Shown: positions 48,397-59,950, counted from the stretch's first letter. The stretch: 64,000 nt of DNA from Desulfosporosinus sp. HMP52 (GCF_000765145.1 NZ_JMGA01000028.1:1-64000), one strand, 5' to 3'. Made by a program: numbers and translations. Notes: generated by a model from the letters alone, not told the origin.

Positions 48397-49134
48397 CTAC
48401 CCTAAATCCCCGAAATGCCCCAAGACCAGGGTAATCGCCGCCATTGCCGCCGTTTCAGTTCGAAGAATCCTTGGCCCTAATGAAACACTCTGAGCACCAA
48501 GGTTTTCTTGCACCCAAGCAACCTCGCTTTCCTCAAAGCCTCCCTCGGGACCTATGATGATGGCAATAGGATGTTCGGAACTCATGGTTTTCAGAACAGA
48601 AGCCATCCGCTGAGTTTTCTCTTCTTCATAGGGAATGATCCATTGAGTATCCTCCGGTAGTTGCCCCTTAAGCTCTTTCCAATCACAGACCTCAAATATC
48701 TCAGGCTCTTGTACCCTATGAGACTGTTTAGAGGCCTCAGAGGCAATCTTTTGCCAACGGGCGACTCTATCTTGAGCCTTCTTACCTTCAATATGTACAA
48801 TAGAGCGTTTGGCACGCAAAGGAATGAGTCCGGTCATTCCTAATTCAGTTCCTTTCTGGATCACCCACTCCATCTTTTCCCCTTTAGAAAGCCCTGCCAC
48901 CACATAGACAGAGGTATGGGCTTCTACATCCGGTTGATCCGTACTAAGAATTCGGCAAGTAACACTTTTGTCCTCAATATTTACAATAACACCAGTGTAC
49001 TCCCTCCCGGTGTTATCATACCCTACGACTAAATCTCCCGGTGACAGGCGGAGCACCCGAACGAGATGCTCTCGTTCTGCATCACGCAGCCAAAAAACAT
49101 CTCTCCCTAATTCCGTAACCTTAAACCGATTCAA
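48397..49134 (-). CDS. rsmE: 16S rRNA (uracil-1498-N3) methyltransferase
   Basis: The protein has 245 residues of the SPOUT class. An N-terminal PUA-like part (DAEREHLVRVLRLSPGDLV) is followed by the knotted SAM domain with IIIGPEGGFEESEVAWV and SLGPRILRTETAAMAAI. The TTG start lies directly after the prmA stop, so the genes are coupled. Confidence 0.95.
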   Translation of the reverse strand: MNRFKVTELGRDVFWLRDAEREHLVRVLRLSPGDLVVGYDNTGREYTGVIVNIEDKSVTCRILSTDQPDVEAHTSVYVVAGLSKGEKMEWVIQKGTELGMTGLIPLRAKRSIVHIEGKKAQDRVARWQKIASEASKQSHRVQEPEIFEVCDWKELKGQLPEDTQWIIPYEEEKTQRMASVLKTMSSEHPIAIIIGPEGGFEESEVAWVQENLGAQSVSLGPRILRTETAAMAAITLVLGHFGDLG

Positions 49135-50061
49135 TTAAGCCCACCTCGCTCGAAATAAGATCCAGCCAGAGTCTTCGACACGGTCAACAATCTTCAGTCC
49201 AGCTTCCTTCAGCCCAATTTCCACCTCTTCAGCTCGTTTATCAATAATTCCCGAGGCCAAAAATTCCCCAGTCGGCTTCAAAATCCGCTTTAAATCCGGA
49301 AGTAACCCCAAAATTACATCCGCAATAATGTTAGCAATGACGACATCTGCCTGTCCTACTAGTACTGTCCCCAAATCCCCACGCAATACGCGTACTCGGT
49401 CGCCCACATTATTCAGATCAACATTTTCTTGAGCAACTTTGACCGCAACAGAGTCTAAATCAACGGCCTCAACCTTGGCCCCCAACTTTGCTGCAGCAAT
49501 AGCCAGAATACCTGAACCTGTTCCCAAGTCGAAAACCACGTGTTCCGGTTTTATCATATCCTCTAAGGTCCTTAAACATAAGGTTGTTGTAGGGTGTGTT
49601 CCCGTTCCAAAGGCCATGCCCGGATCCAGCTCAAGAACAACATCCTCCGGCTTAACTTCAACCTCTTCCCAAGTTGGTTTTACCAAAAAGTTCTTGCCAA
49701 TATATATGGGCTTAAAATAGGCCTTCCAAGCCGTTGCCCAGTCTTCTTCCTTCAATGAGATCCCTTTAGTATGAATAATCCAGTCCGGATACCGCTCCAG
49801 CAGCCCTGAAATCCCCTGTTCAAGGACACGAAGCTTGTCTCCAAGCTCTTCATCCTCAGGGAAATACCCCTTAACCACAGAGGTGCCTGTGAGCTTAACC
49901 TCTCCAAAACTATGATAATCCCACTCTCCGGATTCAATGTATTGCACAAAGAGTTCCGGATCCTCTATACTGACTCCCGGACAACCTAACTCATAAAAAA
50001 GATCGGCAACAGCTTCCTCTCCTTCAGATGAAACTGTTACCGCAACTTCACGCCAATCCAT
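49135..50061 (-). CDS. prmA: Ribosomal protein L11 methyltransferase
   Basis: About 308 residues from the start at 50061, which follows AAAAGGAG; a GTG at 50079 overlaps dnaJ by 4 bp. It methylates L11. The SAM motif [20 protein letters not shown] and the catalytic-domain block [16 protein letters not shown] are diagnostic. It follows dnaJ as in Bacillus. Confidence 0.95.
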   Translation of the reverse strand: MDWREVAVTVSSEGEEAVADLFYELGCPGVSIEDPELFVQYIESGEWDYHSFGEVKLTGTSVVKGYFPEDEELGDKLRVLEQGISGLLERYPDWIIHTKGISLKEEDWATAWKAYFKPIYIGKNFLVKPTWEEVEVKPEDVVLELDPGMAFGTGTHPTTTLCLRTLEDMIKPEHVVFDLGTGSGILAIAAAKLGAKVEAVDLDSVAVKVAQENVDLNNVGDRVRVLRGDLGTVLVGQADVVIANIIADVILGLLPDLKRILKPTGEFLASGIIDKRAEEVEIGLKEAGLKIVDRVEDSGWILFRARWA

Positions 50062-50075
50062 GTTTATACTCCTTT

Positions 50076-51185
50076 TCACCCCATTGCATCGCGGAGGTTC
50101 TCTTTAAACTTTTCAAACAGTGACTTTTTACCCATTTGTTGTTGTTCAGAAGTAACTTCCCCGAAATCACGGAGGAGTTTCTTTTGCTTCTCATTAAGTT
50201 TAGTAGGAGTTGTCAAAACAACTCTAACATGTTGATCTCCCCGTCCGGTTCCTCGGCGACGTGGTATACCATGTCCTTTTAGCCGGAAAATCGTAGCGGT
50301 TTGAGTCCCTTCCGGAACTTTCATCTTAACAACCCCATCCAGAGTTGGAACATCAACTTCCGCACCTAAAGCCGCTTGAACAAAAGTGATGGGAATCTCG
50401 CAATAGACATCATTGCCATCACGTTCAAAAAACTTATGAGGTTTTACTTGCAAAATGATATACAAATCTCCTGGAGGCCCGCCCTTAGATCCGGCTTCGC
50501 CATCACCGCTAAGCCTTAAGTTCAAACCATCTTCCGAACCTTCAGGGACATTGATTTTAAGAGTCTTAACCTTGCGAACCTTCCCTTGTCCATGGCATGT
50601 GGAGCAAGGACTGCTAACAGTACGGCCTTCTCCATTACAAGTTTGACAAGTTCTGGCCGTTTGAATGTGACCAAAAGGAGTCCGTTGCGTAACCTTAACT
50701 TGACCGCTGCCATGACATTGAGAACAAGTTGTGGGATGCGTACCTGGCGCTGCACCTGAACCCTGACAATCAGAACAGGTCTCGTCCTTGGGAATTTGGA
50801 TTTCTTTTTCAACGCCAAAAGCTGCTTCTTCAAAGGTCAAGGTCATTGCATAGCGCAAATCAGAGCCCCGTTGGGGACCATTACGACGTTGACCACCACC
50901 GCCTCCGCCGAAAAACATATCGAAAATATCGCCGAAGCCTCCGGCGTCCCCAAATCCCCCCATACCTGGGTCTGCGTCACCAAACTGGTCATAACGCGCT
51001 CTCTTCTGAGGATCACTTAAAACATCGTAGGCCTCAGTAACTTCCTTAAACTTTTCTTCTGCTTCCTTATTCCCTGGATTAACATCGGGATGATATTGGC
51101 GAGCTAGCTTTCTATATGCTTTCTTAATATCCTGCTCGCTAGCGTTCCGCTCGACCCCGAGCACTTCATAATTATCGCGTTTCAT
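50076..51185 (-). CDS. dnaJ: Chaperone DnaJ
   Basis: About 369 residues. Hsp40 partner of DnaK. It has the J domain with the HPD motif ([16 protein letters not shown]), a Gly/Phe-rich segment ([17 protein letters not shown]) and four CxxCxGxG zinc repeats ([32 protein letters not shown]). The C-terminal substrate domain follows. The start at 51185 has a GGAGGGA site. It lies 334 bp after dnaK, an unusually wide gap for this operon. Confidence 0.96.
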   Translation of the reverse strand: MKRDNYEVLGVERNASEQDIKKAYRKLARQYHPDVNPGNKEAEEKFKEVTEAYDVLSDPQKRARYDQFGDADPGMGGFGDAGGFGDIFDMFFGGGGGGQRRNGPQRGSDLRYAMTLTFEEAAFGVEKEIQIPKDETCSDCQGSGAAPGTHPTTCSQCHGSGQVKVTQRTPFGHIQTARTCQTCNGEGRTVSSPCSTCHGQGKVRKVKTLKINVPEGSEDGLNLRLSGDGEAGSKGGPPGDLYIILQVKPHKFFERDGNDVYCEIPITFVQAALGAEVDVPTLDGVVKMKVPEGTQTATIFRLKGHGIPRRRGTGRGDQHVRVVLTTPTKLNEKQKKLLRDFGEVTSEQQQMGKKSLFEKFKENLRDAMG

Positions 51186-51519
51186 TACTTCCCTCCACAC
51201 TCCTGCTAAACCCATCCACTCGGACAGCAAAGTCCTATAGTATTATATGATCCTTCGCTCTGAAGCACAAGGAAATATCCACATTAAAGGAAATCCTTAA
51301 ATTTCCACAAACAAACGCGGGCACAAAGGCTTTCAACCTTTGCACCCTAATATTTTAAATAACTCCTGCCTGACCTCGCGCCAACCTTATACGGCTAAGG
51401 AAATCCCAGTCAACATAATTTCACATAAGATTGGCGGCCAAAGCCAGGAGAGTTAATTTGCGAAGCTTGATAGCATCGTCACTGTACTGGGCGAAGTAGT
51501 TTCCTTCATCTAGTCAGTC
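51186..51519. other. Gene-free stretch between dnaK and dnaJ
   Basis: No gene is supported. An imperfect hairpin (gggcacaaagg with cctttgcaccc) lies near 51318-51346. It may attenuate transcription between dnaK and dnaJ or hold a secondary dnaJ promoter; no clear boxes were found. Confidence 0.4.
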
Positions 51520-53367
51520 TTACTGATCCTTCTTCACTTCAGTAAACTCAGCATCCACTACATCATCATCTTTTTTGGCTTGTTCAGCACCGGGTTGTTC
51601 ACCGGCACCGGCACCACCTGTGGGGTCTTGAGCAGCTTGCTGTTGATACATTTTCTCAATATAAGGATGGAGAACTTTATTAAGAGCCTCAACTTTTGCA
51701 TTGATCTCCTCGACATTATCGCCGGTAGCTGCAGTTTTTAAATCTTCTACTGCCTTTTTGATGGATTCAACTTCACCAGCGTCGCCTTTACCTTCGAATT
51801 CCTTTAAGGTTTTCTCAGTTTGATAGGCCATTGAATCTGCTTGGTTCTTAGCATCAATTAGCTCTTTGTGTTTCTTGTCTTCCTCAGCATGAGCCTCAGC
51901 ATCTTGCTTCATCTTTTCAATATCTTCTTTAGAAAGCCCGGTAGAAGAAGTGATCGTTACTTTTTGCTCATTTCCGGTAGCCACATCTTTTGCCGAGACG
52001 TGAACAATACCATTAGCATCAATATCGAATTTAACTTCGATTTGGGGGATGCCCCGGGGTGCAGGAGGAATTCCGGTAAGTTGGAAACGACCTAAGGTCT
52101 TGTTGTAACTGGCCATTTCACGCTCCCCTTGGAGAACATGAATGTCAACAGAGGTTTGGTTGTCTGCAGCAGTTGAGAAAGTTTGTGATTTAGTGGTTGG
52201 AATTGTAGTGTTACGATCAATAATCCGGGTGAAAACTCCACCTAGGGTTTCAATCCCTAAGGAAAGGGGAGTAACATCCAACAGGATCATATCCTTAACT
52301 TCACCGCTAAGCACGCCCCCTTGAATTGCAGCGCCCATAGCTACTACTTCATCCGGATTAACCCCTTTATGAGGCTCTTTGCCACTGACTTTCTTAATAG
52401 CTTCTACAACAGCGGGGATACGAGTCGATCCACCAACCAGAATAATTTGGTCAATTTGATTCCAAGATAACTTGGCATCTTCAATTGCTTGACGTGTAGG
52501 TCCAATGGTGGATTCTACCAGGTCAGATGTAATTTCATCGAACTTAGCTCGAGTAATATTCATATCTAAATGTTGCGGTCCATCTTCAGTCATTGTGATA
52601 AATGGCAGGTTAACATTGGAACTGGTAACCCCGGAAAGCTCAATCTTAGCTTTTTCTGCTGCTTCTTTTAAACGTTGAAGAGCAACTCGGTCTTTGGCAA
52701 GGTCTGCTCCATGGCTCTTCTTATATTCTGCAACCATATAATCAATTAAGCGTTGGTCAAAATCGTCGCCGCCCAAATTGTTATTTCCACTGGTTGCCTT
52801 AACTTCAACCATACCTTGACTTAACTCAAGAATGGATACGTCAAAGGTACCGCCCCCTAAGTCAAAGACCAAAACCGTGGAATCGTCTTTTTTGTCAAGT
52901 CCATAAGCAAGTGCCGCAGCTGTTGGCTCGTTAATGATCCGCAAGACATCAAGTCCGGCAATGGAACCTGCATCCTTGGTTGCTTGACGTTGAGCATCCG
53001 TAAAATATGCCGGTACTGTAATAACCGCTTGAGTGACCGGTTGACCGATATAGGCTTCTGCATCAGTCTTGAGCTTCTGGAGAACCATGGCGGAAATTTC
53101 TTGAGGGCTGTAAGTCTTATCTTCAATTTTCACTTTGAAATCTGTTCCCATATGACGCTTAATGGAAATAACAGTTTTATCCGGATTTGAAACAGATTGG
53201 CGTTTAGCAACCTGACCAACTAATCTTTCACCGGTTTTAGAAAATCCTACGACAGATGGAGTTGTACGATTTCCTTCCGCGTTTGGGATAACGACAGCCT
53301 CTCCACCTTCCATAACTGAAACGCAAGAGTTAGTTGTACCTAAGTCAATACCAATAATTTTACCCAT
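51520..53367 (-). CDS. dnaK: Chaperone DnaK
   Basis: The protein has 615 residues, normal length. Hsp70 with the phosphate motifs [18 protein letters not shown] and [14 protein letters not shown], the linker and substrate-domain sequence [18 protein letters not shown], and a lid ending in a Gly/Ala-rich and acidic tail. It is part of the CIRCE-controlled hrcA-grpE-dnaK-dnaJ unit. Confidence 0.98.
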   Translation of the reverse strand: MGKIIGIDLGTTNSCVSVMEGGEAVVIPNAEGNRTTPSVVGFSKTGERLVGQVAKRQSVSNPDKTVISIKRHMGTDFKVKIEDKTYSPQEISAMVLQKLKTDAEAYIGQPVTQAVITVPAYFTDAQRQATKDAGSIAGLDVLRIINEPTAAALAYGLDKKDDSTVLVFDLGGGTFDVSILELSQGMVEVKATSGNNNLGGDDFDQRLIDYMVAEYKKSHGADLAKDRVALQRLKEAAEKAKIELSGVTSSNVNLPFITMTEDGPQHLDMNITRAKFDEITSDLVESTIGPTRQAIEDAKLSWNQIDQIILVGGSTRIPAVVEAIKKVSGKEPHKGVNPDEVVAMGAAIQGGVLSGEVKDMILLDVTPLSLGIETLGGVFTRIIDRNTTIPTTKSQTFSTAADNQTSVDIHVLQGEREMASYNKTLGRFQLTGIPPAPRGIPQIEVKFDIDANGIVHVSAKDVATGNEQKVTITSSTGLSKEDIEKMKQDAEAHAEEDKKHKELIDAKNQADSMAYQTEKTLKEFEGKGDAGEVESIKKAVEDLKTAATGDNVEEINAKVEALNKVLHPYIEKMYQQQAAQDPTGGAGAGEQPGAEQAKKDDDVVDAEFTEVKKDQ

Positions 53368-53386
53368 TATAATCTTCCTCCTTTAA

Positions 53387-53992
53387 CTAGTTCGAAACCT
53401 TAACCATACTGGGACGTAAAACTTTTTCTTTAAGGTAATACCCTTTTTGTAGTTCTTCGACAACTGTGTTTTCCGGATGTTCATCAGACTCTACTCTGAG
53501 CACCGCATCATGAAGATTGGGATCAAAAGGCTGCCCGGTAGCCTCAATGGCCTTAAGCCCTTCTTTATTCAGCGCAGTTTGCAATTGACGGTAAATCATG
53601 TCTATCCCCTGGGAAAAGGCATTGAAATCCGGGTTTACTTGGGCCGAACTTGCCGCCCGTTCAAAATTATCTAAAACTGGTAGTAACTCTGATATAAGGC
53701 GTTCAGATGCATATTTAATGATCTCTGTTTTTTCCTTCTGAGTGCGTTTTCGGTAGTTATCAAATTCTGCCTGTAATCGTAACAAATGATCTTTATGCTC
53801 ATCAGCTTTAGCTTTTGCTTGAATAAGCTCAGCTTCCAGAGTCATTATTTTTTCTAAAGGACTCATATCGTTACTATCCAGGCTATCTTCTTCCGGAGGA
53901 TTCTCAAGGTCACGCTCTAGCGTATCCTCCACTTGATCCTCATCCACGCTAAAATCTCGGCCTCTGAGAGTATCTTCTCTCATTCGCGCCAT
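53387..53992 (-). CDS. grpE: Nucleotide exchange factor GrpE
   Basis: The protein has 201 residues. An acidic N-terminus (residues 10-45) is followed by a long coiled coil (LEAELIQAKAKADEHKDHLL) and the beta domain with GLKAIEATGQPFDPNLHDAV. It releases ADP from DnaK. It lies 19 bp before dnaK. Confidence 0.96.
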   Translation of the reverse strand: MARMREDTLRGRDFSVDEDQVEDTLERDLENPPEEDSLDSNDMSPLEKIMTLEAELIQAKAKADEHKDHLLRLQAEFDNYRKRTQKEKTEIIKYASERLISELLPVLDNFERAASSAQVNPDFNAFSQGIDMIYRQLQTALNKEGLKAIEATGQPFDPNLHDAVLRVESDEHPENTVVEELQKGYYLKEKVLRPSMVKVSN

Positions 53993-54083
53993 GCAAAATC
54001 ACCTCTCGCAACATAATCACTATAAAGTGTTAATTTATATAGAATGAACCAGAAGGCTCAGTCACCGCAATAATCTACTCTCG

Positions 54084-55115
54084 TCACCGCCTGCGTCGCG
54101 TAAGGATTTCTGTCATACTCCGAGTCATAAAATCGACAATAGCTATTACTTTGGCGTAATCCATACGGGTCGGTCCCAGAACTCCCACTGCCCCGATGGT
54201 TAATCCATTGACCTTATAGGTGGCCGAAATCAAGCTGCAGTCACGAAATTCCTTCAATGTATTTTCTCCACCAATAGTTACATTTAGTCCTTCCTGGCGG
54301 GGGGTTAGCAGTTTTTTCAGAGGTTCATTATCTTCAAACACTTTGAAAAGTGTTTTGACCTTAGCTAAATCTTTAAATTCAGGTTGATTAAGCATATTTA
54401 GGGTGCCACCGAGATGGATACGTTCATCTTCCTCTTTACCATCTAAGATAGCCCTTAACATATCCATGGCATTATCGATTAAAAGTCTTTGCCTGGACAA
54501 TTCACTATATATTTCATGCAGCATGCTGCGTTTGACTTGGCTTATGGAATATCCTCGCATCTTCTGGTTAAAGACTTCGGCCACATGCTGAAGTTCTTCT
54601 GCAGAGAGATTTTCCCCCACATCCAATATATGATTCTCCACAGCCCCGTTTTCTTTGACGATGACCATGATAACCTGCCCAGGCTGATAGGGGAGAAAAT
54701 GCATTTTCCCGAAGGTACTTTTGCCCTTATGAGGACCCAGCACCAGGCTCGTCAGGTTTGTAAGCTCGGATAGGAGTTTGCCCGTATGAGCAATCACTTC
54801 CTGCAGCTCATTAATTCTTTTCGAGCTTTCACGCTCGATGATCTCCATTTCCTCGGCATTAAGTTCTTGAGGATCCATCAGGCAGTCTACAAAGTATCGA
54901 TATCCTGCGTCCGAAGGAATTCGTCCAGCAGAGGTATAAGGTTGTTCAATAAATCCTAACTCTTCTAAATCAGCCATTTCGTTTCGTATAGTTGCTGAAG
55001 ATACGCCCAGATCAAACTTACGAGCAATCGTTCGAGATCCAATGGGTTCGGCGGTAGCAATATAATCCTGAACTATCGCTCTTAATATTTTGCGTTTGCG
55101 CTCATCCATTTGCAT
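54084..55115 (-). CDS. hrcA: Heat-inducible repressor HrcA
   Basis: The protein has 343 residues. The winged helix at the N-terminus (RKILRAIVQDYIATAEPIGS, then RNEMADLEELGFIEQPYTSA) binds the CIRCE operator. The C-terminal part has the family's VVGPTRMDY-like block (VLGPTRMDYAKVIAIVDFM). It represses its own operon when GroEL is free. It is the first gene after the CIRCE element. Confidence 0.96.
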   Translation of the reverse strand: MQMDERKRKILRAIVQDYIATAEPIGSRTIARKFDLGVSSATIRNEMADLEELGFIEQPYTSAGRIPSDAGYRYFVDCLMDPQELNAEEMEIIERESSKRINELQEVIAHTGKLLSELTNLTSLVLGPHKGKSTFGKMHFLPYQPGQVIMVIVKENGAVENHILDVGENLSAEELQHVAEVFNQKMRGYSISQVKRSMLHEIYSELSRQRLLIDNAMDMLRAILDGKEEDERIHLGGTLNMLNQPEFKDLAKVKTLFKVFEDNEPLKKLLTPRQEGLNVTIGGENTLKEFRDCSLISATYKVNGLTIGAVGVLGPTRMDYAKVIAIVDFMTRSMTEILTRRRR

Positions 55116-55203
55116 ATATGCTTCCCCGCTTTCTTGAGTGATCTTGTTTTATACAAAATGTACTGACAAGTACATACTCATTATCTTCTTACCTTTTTCG
55201 TTG

Positions 55204-55230
55204 TTAGCACTCTACCTCGATGAGTGCTAA
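55204..55230. promoter_or_regulatory. CIRCE operator
   Basis: TTAGCACTC-N9-GAGTGCTAA, a perfect 9-bp inverted repeat with the standard 9-bp spacer, about 90 bp before the hrcA start. It is the binding site of HrcA. Confidence 0.98.
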
Positions 55231-55244
55231 CAGTTTATGTCTTC

Positions 55245-55273
55245 ACATTACCACTTCATTTTGGCTTTGTCAA
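55245..55273 (-). promoter_or_regulatory. SigA promoter of the hrcA operon
   Basis: On the minus strand TTGACA (55268-55273) and TAATGT (55245-55250) are 17 bp apart, placed just upstream of the CIRCE element so that bound HrcA would cover the start of transcription. Confidence 0.85.
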
Positions 55274-55309
55274 GAATCATTTTAATATAAATATTTGAGA
55301 CCTAAACCA

Positions 55310-56524
55310 CTATACAAATTCTTGTAAGATGGAGTTTGCCACGAAGGAATACCGAGGATTCAAGCGGAAATAATCCCCCTCGACGATAAAAATATCAGTA
55401 TCTTTATAGCGTTCCAAAACAGATCTATAAATATCCCTGAGATCAGTTCCGAAGTCAATTTCAAATTCTTTAAGATGAACCCCTGCCTCTAGACGCAAAC
55501 CTAAAATCATCCGCTCAGCCATACATTCTTGTAAAGACAACACCTCTTGACCGGTCTCATCAATAGGACTTTTCCCCTCAGATAAGAGGTTTTTATAAGC
55601 ACATACATCCTCAATATTTTTCCAGCGCACCCTGTTCAAACATGATACACCGCCAGGCCCCATTCCCAGATAATCCGCTCCTCGCCAGTATCCTAAATTA
55701 TGGCGACACTCGTATCCGGGAAGGGCAAAATTTGAAGTCTCATAGTTCCGATAACCCTCCAGACCTAAACGTCTTACCGCCCATTCATGCATCTCAGCCT
55801 GCTGATCCTCACTCGGAAGGGTTTTTAAACAACCATCCTTACCCTTTTGCTCTAATTGAAAGGACTGCTTGCGGAGGTAGGCCCCCTTAGTATTAGTGTC
55901 GTTACCTCCCTCATATTGTTCAAAAAGCGGTGTTCCTTCTTCCAGCATTAACCCATAGAGGGAAAGATGCTCTGGCGAATAGGAAAGGGCCTCCTCCAAG
56001 GATGCCTGCCAGGCCCGCAGACCTTGTCCGGGTAAGCCAAACATCAGATCGAGATTGAGATTTTCAAATCCTGCCGATCTCAAGCGGGCAATGGCTTCGC
56101 GTGCCTGTGCAGCAGTGTGCACCCGTCCTACACCACACAACAAATCATCATCAAAACTCTGGATCCCTAGTGAAAACCTATTGATCCCCAAATCCCGGAT
56201 AAGCCTGGCCTTTTCCATTGTAATAGTCCCCGGGTTCCCTTCCATTGTCTGTTCGACTTCTGGGTTCATGGGGAAATACCGTTGAATCATTCCCAGTAAC
56301 CCTTCTAACTGCCGCTCACTCAAAACCGTTGGAGTTCCACCCCCAATAAAAAGAGAAGACACCCCCTGAGGGGTATCTTTTTGCCTCTTTGCCATCTCTA
56401 TTTCTAAGCCCTCTAAATACACAGAGATAAGATCCGGGGAGGAATTGTTAAGTGAGTGCGAATAAAACCCACAGTAGTCACATTTTTGGAGACAAAATGG
56501 GACGTGAACGTATAAAGATGGCAT
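55310..56524 (-). CDS. hemW: Radical-SAM heme chaperone HemW
   Basis: About 404 residues. The radical-SAM site is CLQKCDYCGFYSH, with the family blocks FIGGGTPTVLS and RFSLGIQSFDD. HemW inserts heme into respiratory enzymes, whereas HemN acts in coproporphyrinogen oxidation; gene position after lepA favours HemW. The start at 56524 gives the usual MPSLYVHVPF N-terminus; a GTG at 56536 is possible. Confidence 0.92.
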   Translation of the reverse strand: MPSLYVHVPFCLQKCDYCGFYSHSLNNSSPDLISVYLEGLEIEMAKRQKDTPQGVSSLFIGGGTPTVLSERQLEGLLGMIQRYFPMNPEVEQTMEGNPGTITMEKARLIRDLGINRFSLGIQSFDDDLLCGVGRVHTAAQAREAIARLRSAGFENLNLDLMFGLPGQGLRAWQASLEEALSYSPEHLSLYGLMLEEGTPLFEQYEGGNDTNTKGAYLRKQSFQLEQKGKDGCLKTLPSEDQQAEMHEWAVRRLGLEGYRNYETSNFALPGYECRHNLGYWRGADYLGMGPGGVSCLNRVRWKNIEDVCAYKNLLSEGKSPIDETGQEVLSLQECMAERMILGLRLEAGVHLKEFEIDFGTDLRDIYRSVLERYKDTDIFIVEGDYFRLNPRYSFVANSILQEFV

Positions 56525-56544
56525 AGGTGTGCCCACTCTTTCTT

Positions 56545-58365
56545 CTAGTCTTCGATCTGCAATACAGCCATAAAAGCATCTTGAGGAATTTCCACGTTAC
56601 CGACTTGCTTCATACGCTTTTTCCCAGCCTTTTGCTTTTCCAGGAGTTTGCGTTTACGGGAAATATCTCCCCCATAGCATTTAGACAAGACATCTTTTCT
56701 CATGGCATTAACGGTCTCACGGGCAATAACTCTACTGCCGATGACTGACTGGATAGGAATTTCAAACATGTGCCTCGGAATAATACCCCGGAGCTTTTCT
56801 ACAAGCTTCCTGCCACGATTGTAGGACTTGGCACGGTGAACGATAAATGAAAGAGCATCCACCATTTCCCCGTTTAAAAGGATATCTATTTTAACAAGAT
56901 CTGTTTCCTTATAACCGGATAGTTCATAATCTAAAGACGCATACCCCTTAGTTCGTGACTTCAATTGATCAAAATAATCGAAAACTATCTCACTTAGGGG
57001 CAGCTCATAAGTCAGCCTTACTCGACTCGTTGACACATAATCCATATTACAATAGGCTCCGCGCTTTTCCTGATTAAGCTCCATAATCGCTCCAACATAC
57101 TCTGACGGAACCAAAATTGTAGCTTTAACAATGGGCTCTTCGATACTGACAATCTGATCCACTTTAGGGAGATTGGAGGGGTTATCGATACTCAAAACTT
57201 CCCCTTGAACAGTATTAACCTTGTAAATTACACTAGGTGCCGTAGTGATCAAATTCAGATCATATTCTCGTTCTAATCGTTCCTGAATAATCTCCATGTG
57301 CAGCAACCCCAGGAAGCCGCAGCGAAATCCAAAGCCTAAAGCCACGGAAGTCTCTGGCTCAAAAATCAAACTGGCATCGTTAAGATGAAGCTTTTCCAAA
57401 GAATCCCGCAATTTATTATAATCGCTCGCCTCAACAGTATAGAGCCCGCAAAAGACCATGGGAGTCGCCTTCCGATATCCGGGAAGTGCTTCAGCCGCCG
57501 GATTATCTGCATCTGTAATGGTATCCCCCACCTGAGTATCTTTAACATTCTTGATGCTGGCGGCAATAAATCCTACTTGACCAGCCTTGAGTTCGTCGAC
57601 GATACGCATTGAAGGAGCAAAAACCCCAACCTCAGTTACCTCGAAGGATTTCCCGGTGGACATCATCTGCATTCTTGTACCTTTAGCAACTCTTCCTTCA
57701 ACAATTCTGACATAGGAAATAGCGCCTTTATAGGCATCAAACTTAGAGTCAAAGATTAAGGCTTTAAGAGGCTCTTCATCATCCCCTTGAGGAGGTGGCA
57801 CCATGGTCACAATTCTCTCCAGGATCTCCTCAATTCCGATTCCCGTTTTTGCCGAAGCTAGAATAGCTTCACTGGCATCCAAGCCAATAACATCCTCTAT
57901 CTCCTGTTTTACACGTTCAGGCTCTGCACTAGGCAGGTCAATCTTGTTAATAACCGAGATCAGTTCCAGGTTGTTTTCTAAAGCTAAATAAACATTCGCT
58001 AAAGTCTGAGCCTCAATTCCTTGAACGGAATCGACAACTAACAGGGCCCCTTCGCAAGCAGCTAAACTGCGGGATACCTCATAGGTAAAATCTACATGGC
58101 CCGGCGTGTCAATCAGATTAAGCTCATAAACCTCGCCATCTTGAGCCTGATAACTTAAGCGAACTGCCTGTAGTTTAATCGTAATTCCACGTTCGCGTTC
58201 TAAATCCATGGAATCTAGGACTTGCGCTTCCATTTCCCGCTTAGTCAAAGCCCCAGTATATTCAATCAGTCGATCAGCTAAAGTAGATTTACCATGATCG
58301 ATATGTGCAATAATCGAAAAATTACGGATACGTTGTGAAGCTTGCGCCAAGATCCTGCCCCTCAT
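56545..58365 (-). CDS. lepA: Elongation factor 4 (LepA)
   Basis: The protein has 606 residues. It is a back-translocating GTPase on the ribosome. G motifs are [27 protein letters not shown] and [11 protein letters not shown]. The C-terminal domain peculiar to LepA has [18 protein letters not shown] near the end. It starts the long minus-strand housekeeping block. Confidence 0.98.
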   Translation of the reverse strand: MRGRILAQASQRIRNFSIIAHIDHGKSTLADRLIEYTGALTKREMEAQVLDSMDLERERGITIKLQAVRLSYQAQDGEVYELNLIDTPGHVDFTYEVSRSLAACEGALLVVDSVQGIEAQTLANVYLALENNLELISVINKIDLPSAEPERVKQEIEDVIGLDASEAILASAKTGIGIEEILERIVTMVPPPQGDDEEPLKALIFDSKFDAYKGAISYVRIVEGRVAKGTRMQMMSTGKSFEVTEVGVFAPSMRIVDELKAGQVGFIAASIKNVKDTQVGDTITDADNPAAEALPGYRKATPMVFCGLYTVEASDYNKLRDSLEKLHLNDASLIFEPETSVALGFGFRCGFLGLLHMEIIQERLEREYDLNLITTAPSVIYKVNTVQGEVLSIDNPSNLPKVDQIVSIEEPIVKATILVPSEYVGAIMELNQEKRGAYCNMDYVSTSRVRLTYELPLSEIVFDYFDQLKSRTKGYASLDYELSGYKETDLVKIDILLNGEMVDALSFIVHRAKSYNRGRKLVEKLRGIIPRHMFEIPIQSVIGSRVIARETVNAMRKDVLSKCYGGDISRKRKLLEKQKAGKKRMKQVGNVEIPQDAFMAVLQIED

Positions 58366-58689
58366 TTCTATAATTAAGTTTAAAATTAAAACCTAGATAT
58401 TCTAAACACTAATTATAACAGCTAAGAGGGTCTTTTCGCAAGAATTCCTGGGTAAACAAGGCATAATTAGGCTTCACAACATAATAGGGCCCACTAACCA
58501 GCCCTATTATGTAAAACATGCATAGTTTGTACTTTATAATAGCTCTTGGATTTCTCGACTGAATCAGTGGTTACTCCCTCAGTAGGGAAAGAGGTCAAAT
58601 TGTGCAGCGTTGCACAATTTGACCTCACCTCCAAGGGCAGGATTTGTGATGCCAAAGGCTGTTATTCCGGATAAATCAGCAAGTCTTGA
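58366..58689. other. Gene-free stretch with two perfect hairpins
   Basis: Contains the lepA promoter region and two inverted repeats: 58479-58512 (acataatagggc with gccctattatgt) and 58591-58626 (gaggtcaaattgtgca with its complement). No gene is supported. Confidence 0.55.
58591..58626. repeat. Perfect 16-bp inverted repeat after the AraC-type gene
   Basis: The arms gaggtcaaattgtgca (58591-58606) and tgcacaatttgacctc (58611-58626) surround a 4-nt loop. There is no T-tract. It lies 64 bp after the regulator gene on the minus strand and about 225 bp before lepA. Confidence 0.75.
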
Positions 58690-59574
58690 TCAGCTAAAGA
58701 CTATTTTCTTTGCAACAGGTATCCATATCTCACTTCTAAATGTTGGTGAACTAACATCCTTATGCTCGTTCCATAAGATTTCCGGCCCTTGAATTTGTTC
58801 ATAGTTTGAGGATGGAAACCACTCGGAGTAAATCCGCCCCCATATATTCTGTAAAGTTTCAGGAAAGGGCCCTACCGCTTCAAATACCGCCCAAGTTGAA
58901 GCAGGAACATCCAGTTGGGTCAAGTTCTCCGGGCATACCTGAGATGTTGCCACACCTATATAATGGTCCAGCTCTCCTTTTTCCTCCATTCGTCCTGAAG
59001 AGAAGTTCACGGAGGCACTAATTAGGCCTAAGGGCTCGATATCGGAAAGAGCCTTCATCTGATTGATCTTCTCAAGATTTAAGCTTTGCCACATAGCGGC
59101 AATTTCCGGATTAACCCCGTGGAATATTATAGGAACCCTCTTCTTAATACCTACTATGTGGAAATCCCCTTTTTCTTCGATGCGATAGTTCATTTCATTG
59201 CCCCCTTTAATTGATAATTGGAAGGTCATCCTTGGAAAAGCTTTTAATGATTGGCCATTGTTTTTAGCTTCTGACGGTGTTACACCATGCAAATTTTGAA
59301 ATGCTCTTGTAAAAGAATCCGGAGAACTATAGCCATATTTAAGGGCAATATCAATGATTTTGGAATTCCCATTCCTCAGTTCAAAAGCAGCCAGAGTAAG
59401 CCGTCTACGCCGGATGTACTCCGATAAAGTAACACCTGCTAGATAGGAAAACATTCGTGTGAAATGATATTCAGAGCAAAAAGCCAGCCTGGCTACTTCC
59501 TTAAAATCAATATCCTCGGAAAGGTTTTCTTCAATATATTCAAGGGCTCCATTCATATTTTTCAGCAAATCCAT
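58690..59574 (-). CDS. AraC-family regulator with GyrI-like effector domain
   Basis: The protein has 294 residues. Two N-terminal helix-turn-helix units ([20 protein letters not shown] and [20 protein letters not shown]) are followed by a GyrI/effector-binding domain (about 130-290, [20 protein letters not shown] and EIWIPV). Such regulators respond to small hydrophobic or cationic compounds. The gene stands alone; its target is not evident. Confidence 0.92.
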   Translation of the reverse strand: MDLLKNMNGALEYIEENLSEDIDFKEVARLAFCSEYHFTRMFSYLAGVTLSEYIRRRRLTLAAFELRNGNSKIIDIALKYGYSSPDSFTRAFQNLHGVTPSEAKNNGQSLKAFPRMTFQLSIKGGNEMNYRIEEKGDFHIVGIKKRVPIIFHGVNPEIAAMWQSLNLEKINQMKALSDIEPLGLISASVNFSSGRMEEKGELDHYIGVATSQVCPENLTQLDVPASTWAVFEAVGPFPETLQNIWGRIYSEWFPSSNYEQIQGPEILWNEHKDVSSPTFRSEIWIPVAKKIVFS

Positions 59575-59832
59575 GGTTCCGACCTCCTTTCAAGAATAGA
59601 ATAGCAGAAATGAATTGAGGTTATCCGACACTTCCTGCCCCAATATGTAGGACTAAATCCATTTTGACCGATAACACCTATATTATGTTCAAGTTAGGTT
59701 TTAAGTTTAAGTTTAAATTTTAAATTTAAAAGTTAAAACTTGAAATTCCAAATTCTATAATTTATAAATCGATGATTATATAAATGGCCCCGCATAAAAC
59801 TTTGCCCCTACAAATCAAATGGTATCTCGATT
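59575..59832. other. Gene-free AT-rich stretch
   Basis: Contains an AT-rich imperfect hairpin (59688-59695 ttcaagtt with 59737-59744 aacttgaa) and the promoter region of the AraC-type gene. No coding sequence is seen. Confidence 0.45.
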
Positions 59833-59874
59833 AAAAGCGGTCTGTACCACTAACAATTGGAACAGACCGCTTTT
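59833..59874 (-). terminator. Terminator after fchA
   Basis: The arms aaaagcggtctgt (59833-59845) and acagaccgctttt (59862-59874) are perfect. It lies about 75 bp after the fchA stop on the minus strand. Confidence 0.82.
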
Positions 59875-59950
59875 GCTTTAAAGATTATAGATGTGGAAAT
59901 TTAGGATGCGACACCGAGGCTTACTAGTTTAGGACCGCATCTTCATAGCC

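Noticed and set aside
59688-59744. Terminator in the AT-rich stretch after 59.6 kb
   Set aside because: The pairing is imperfect and almost all A-T, so it is better explained by base composition.
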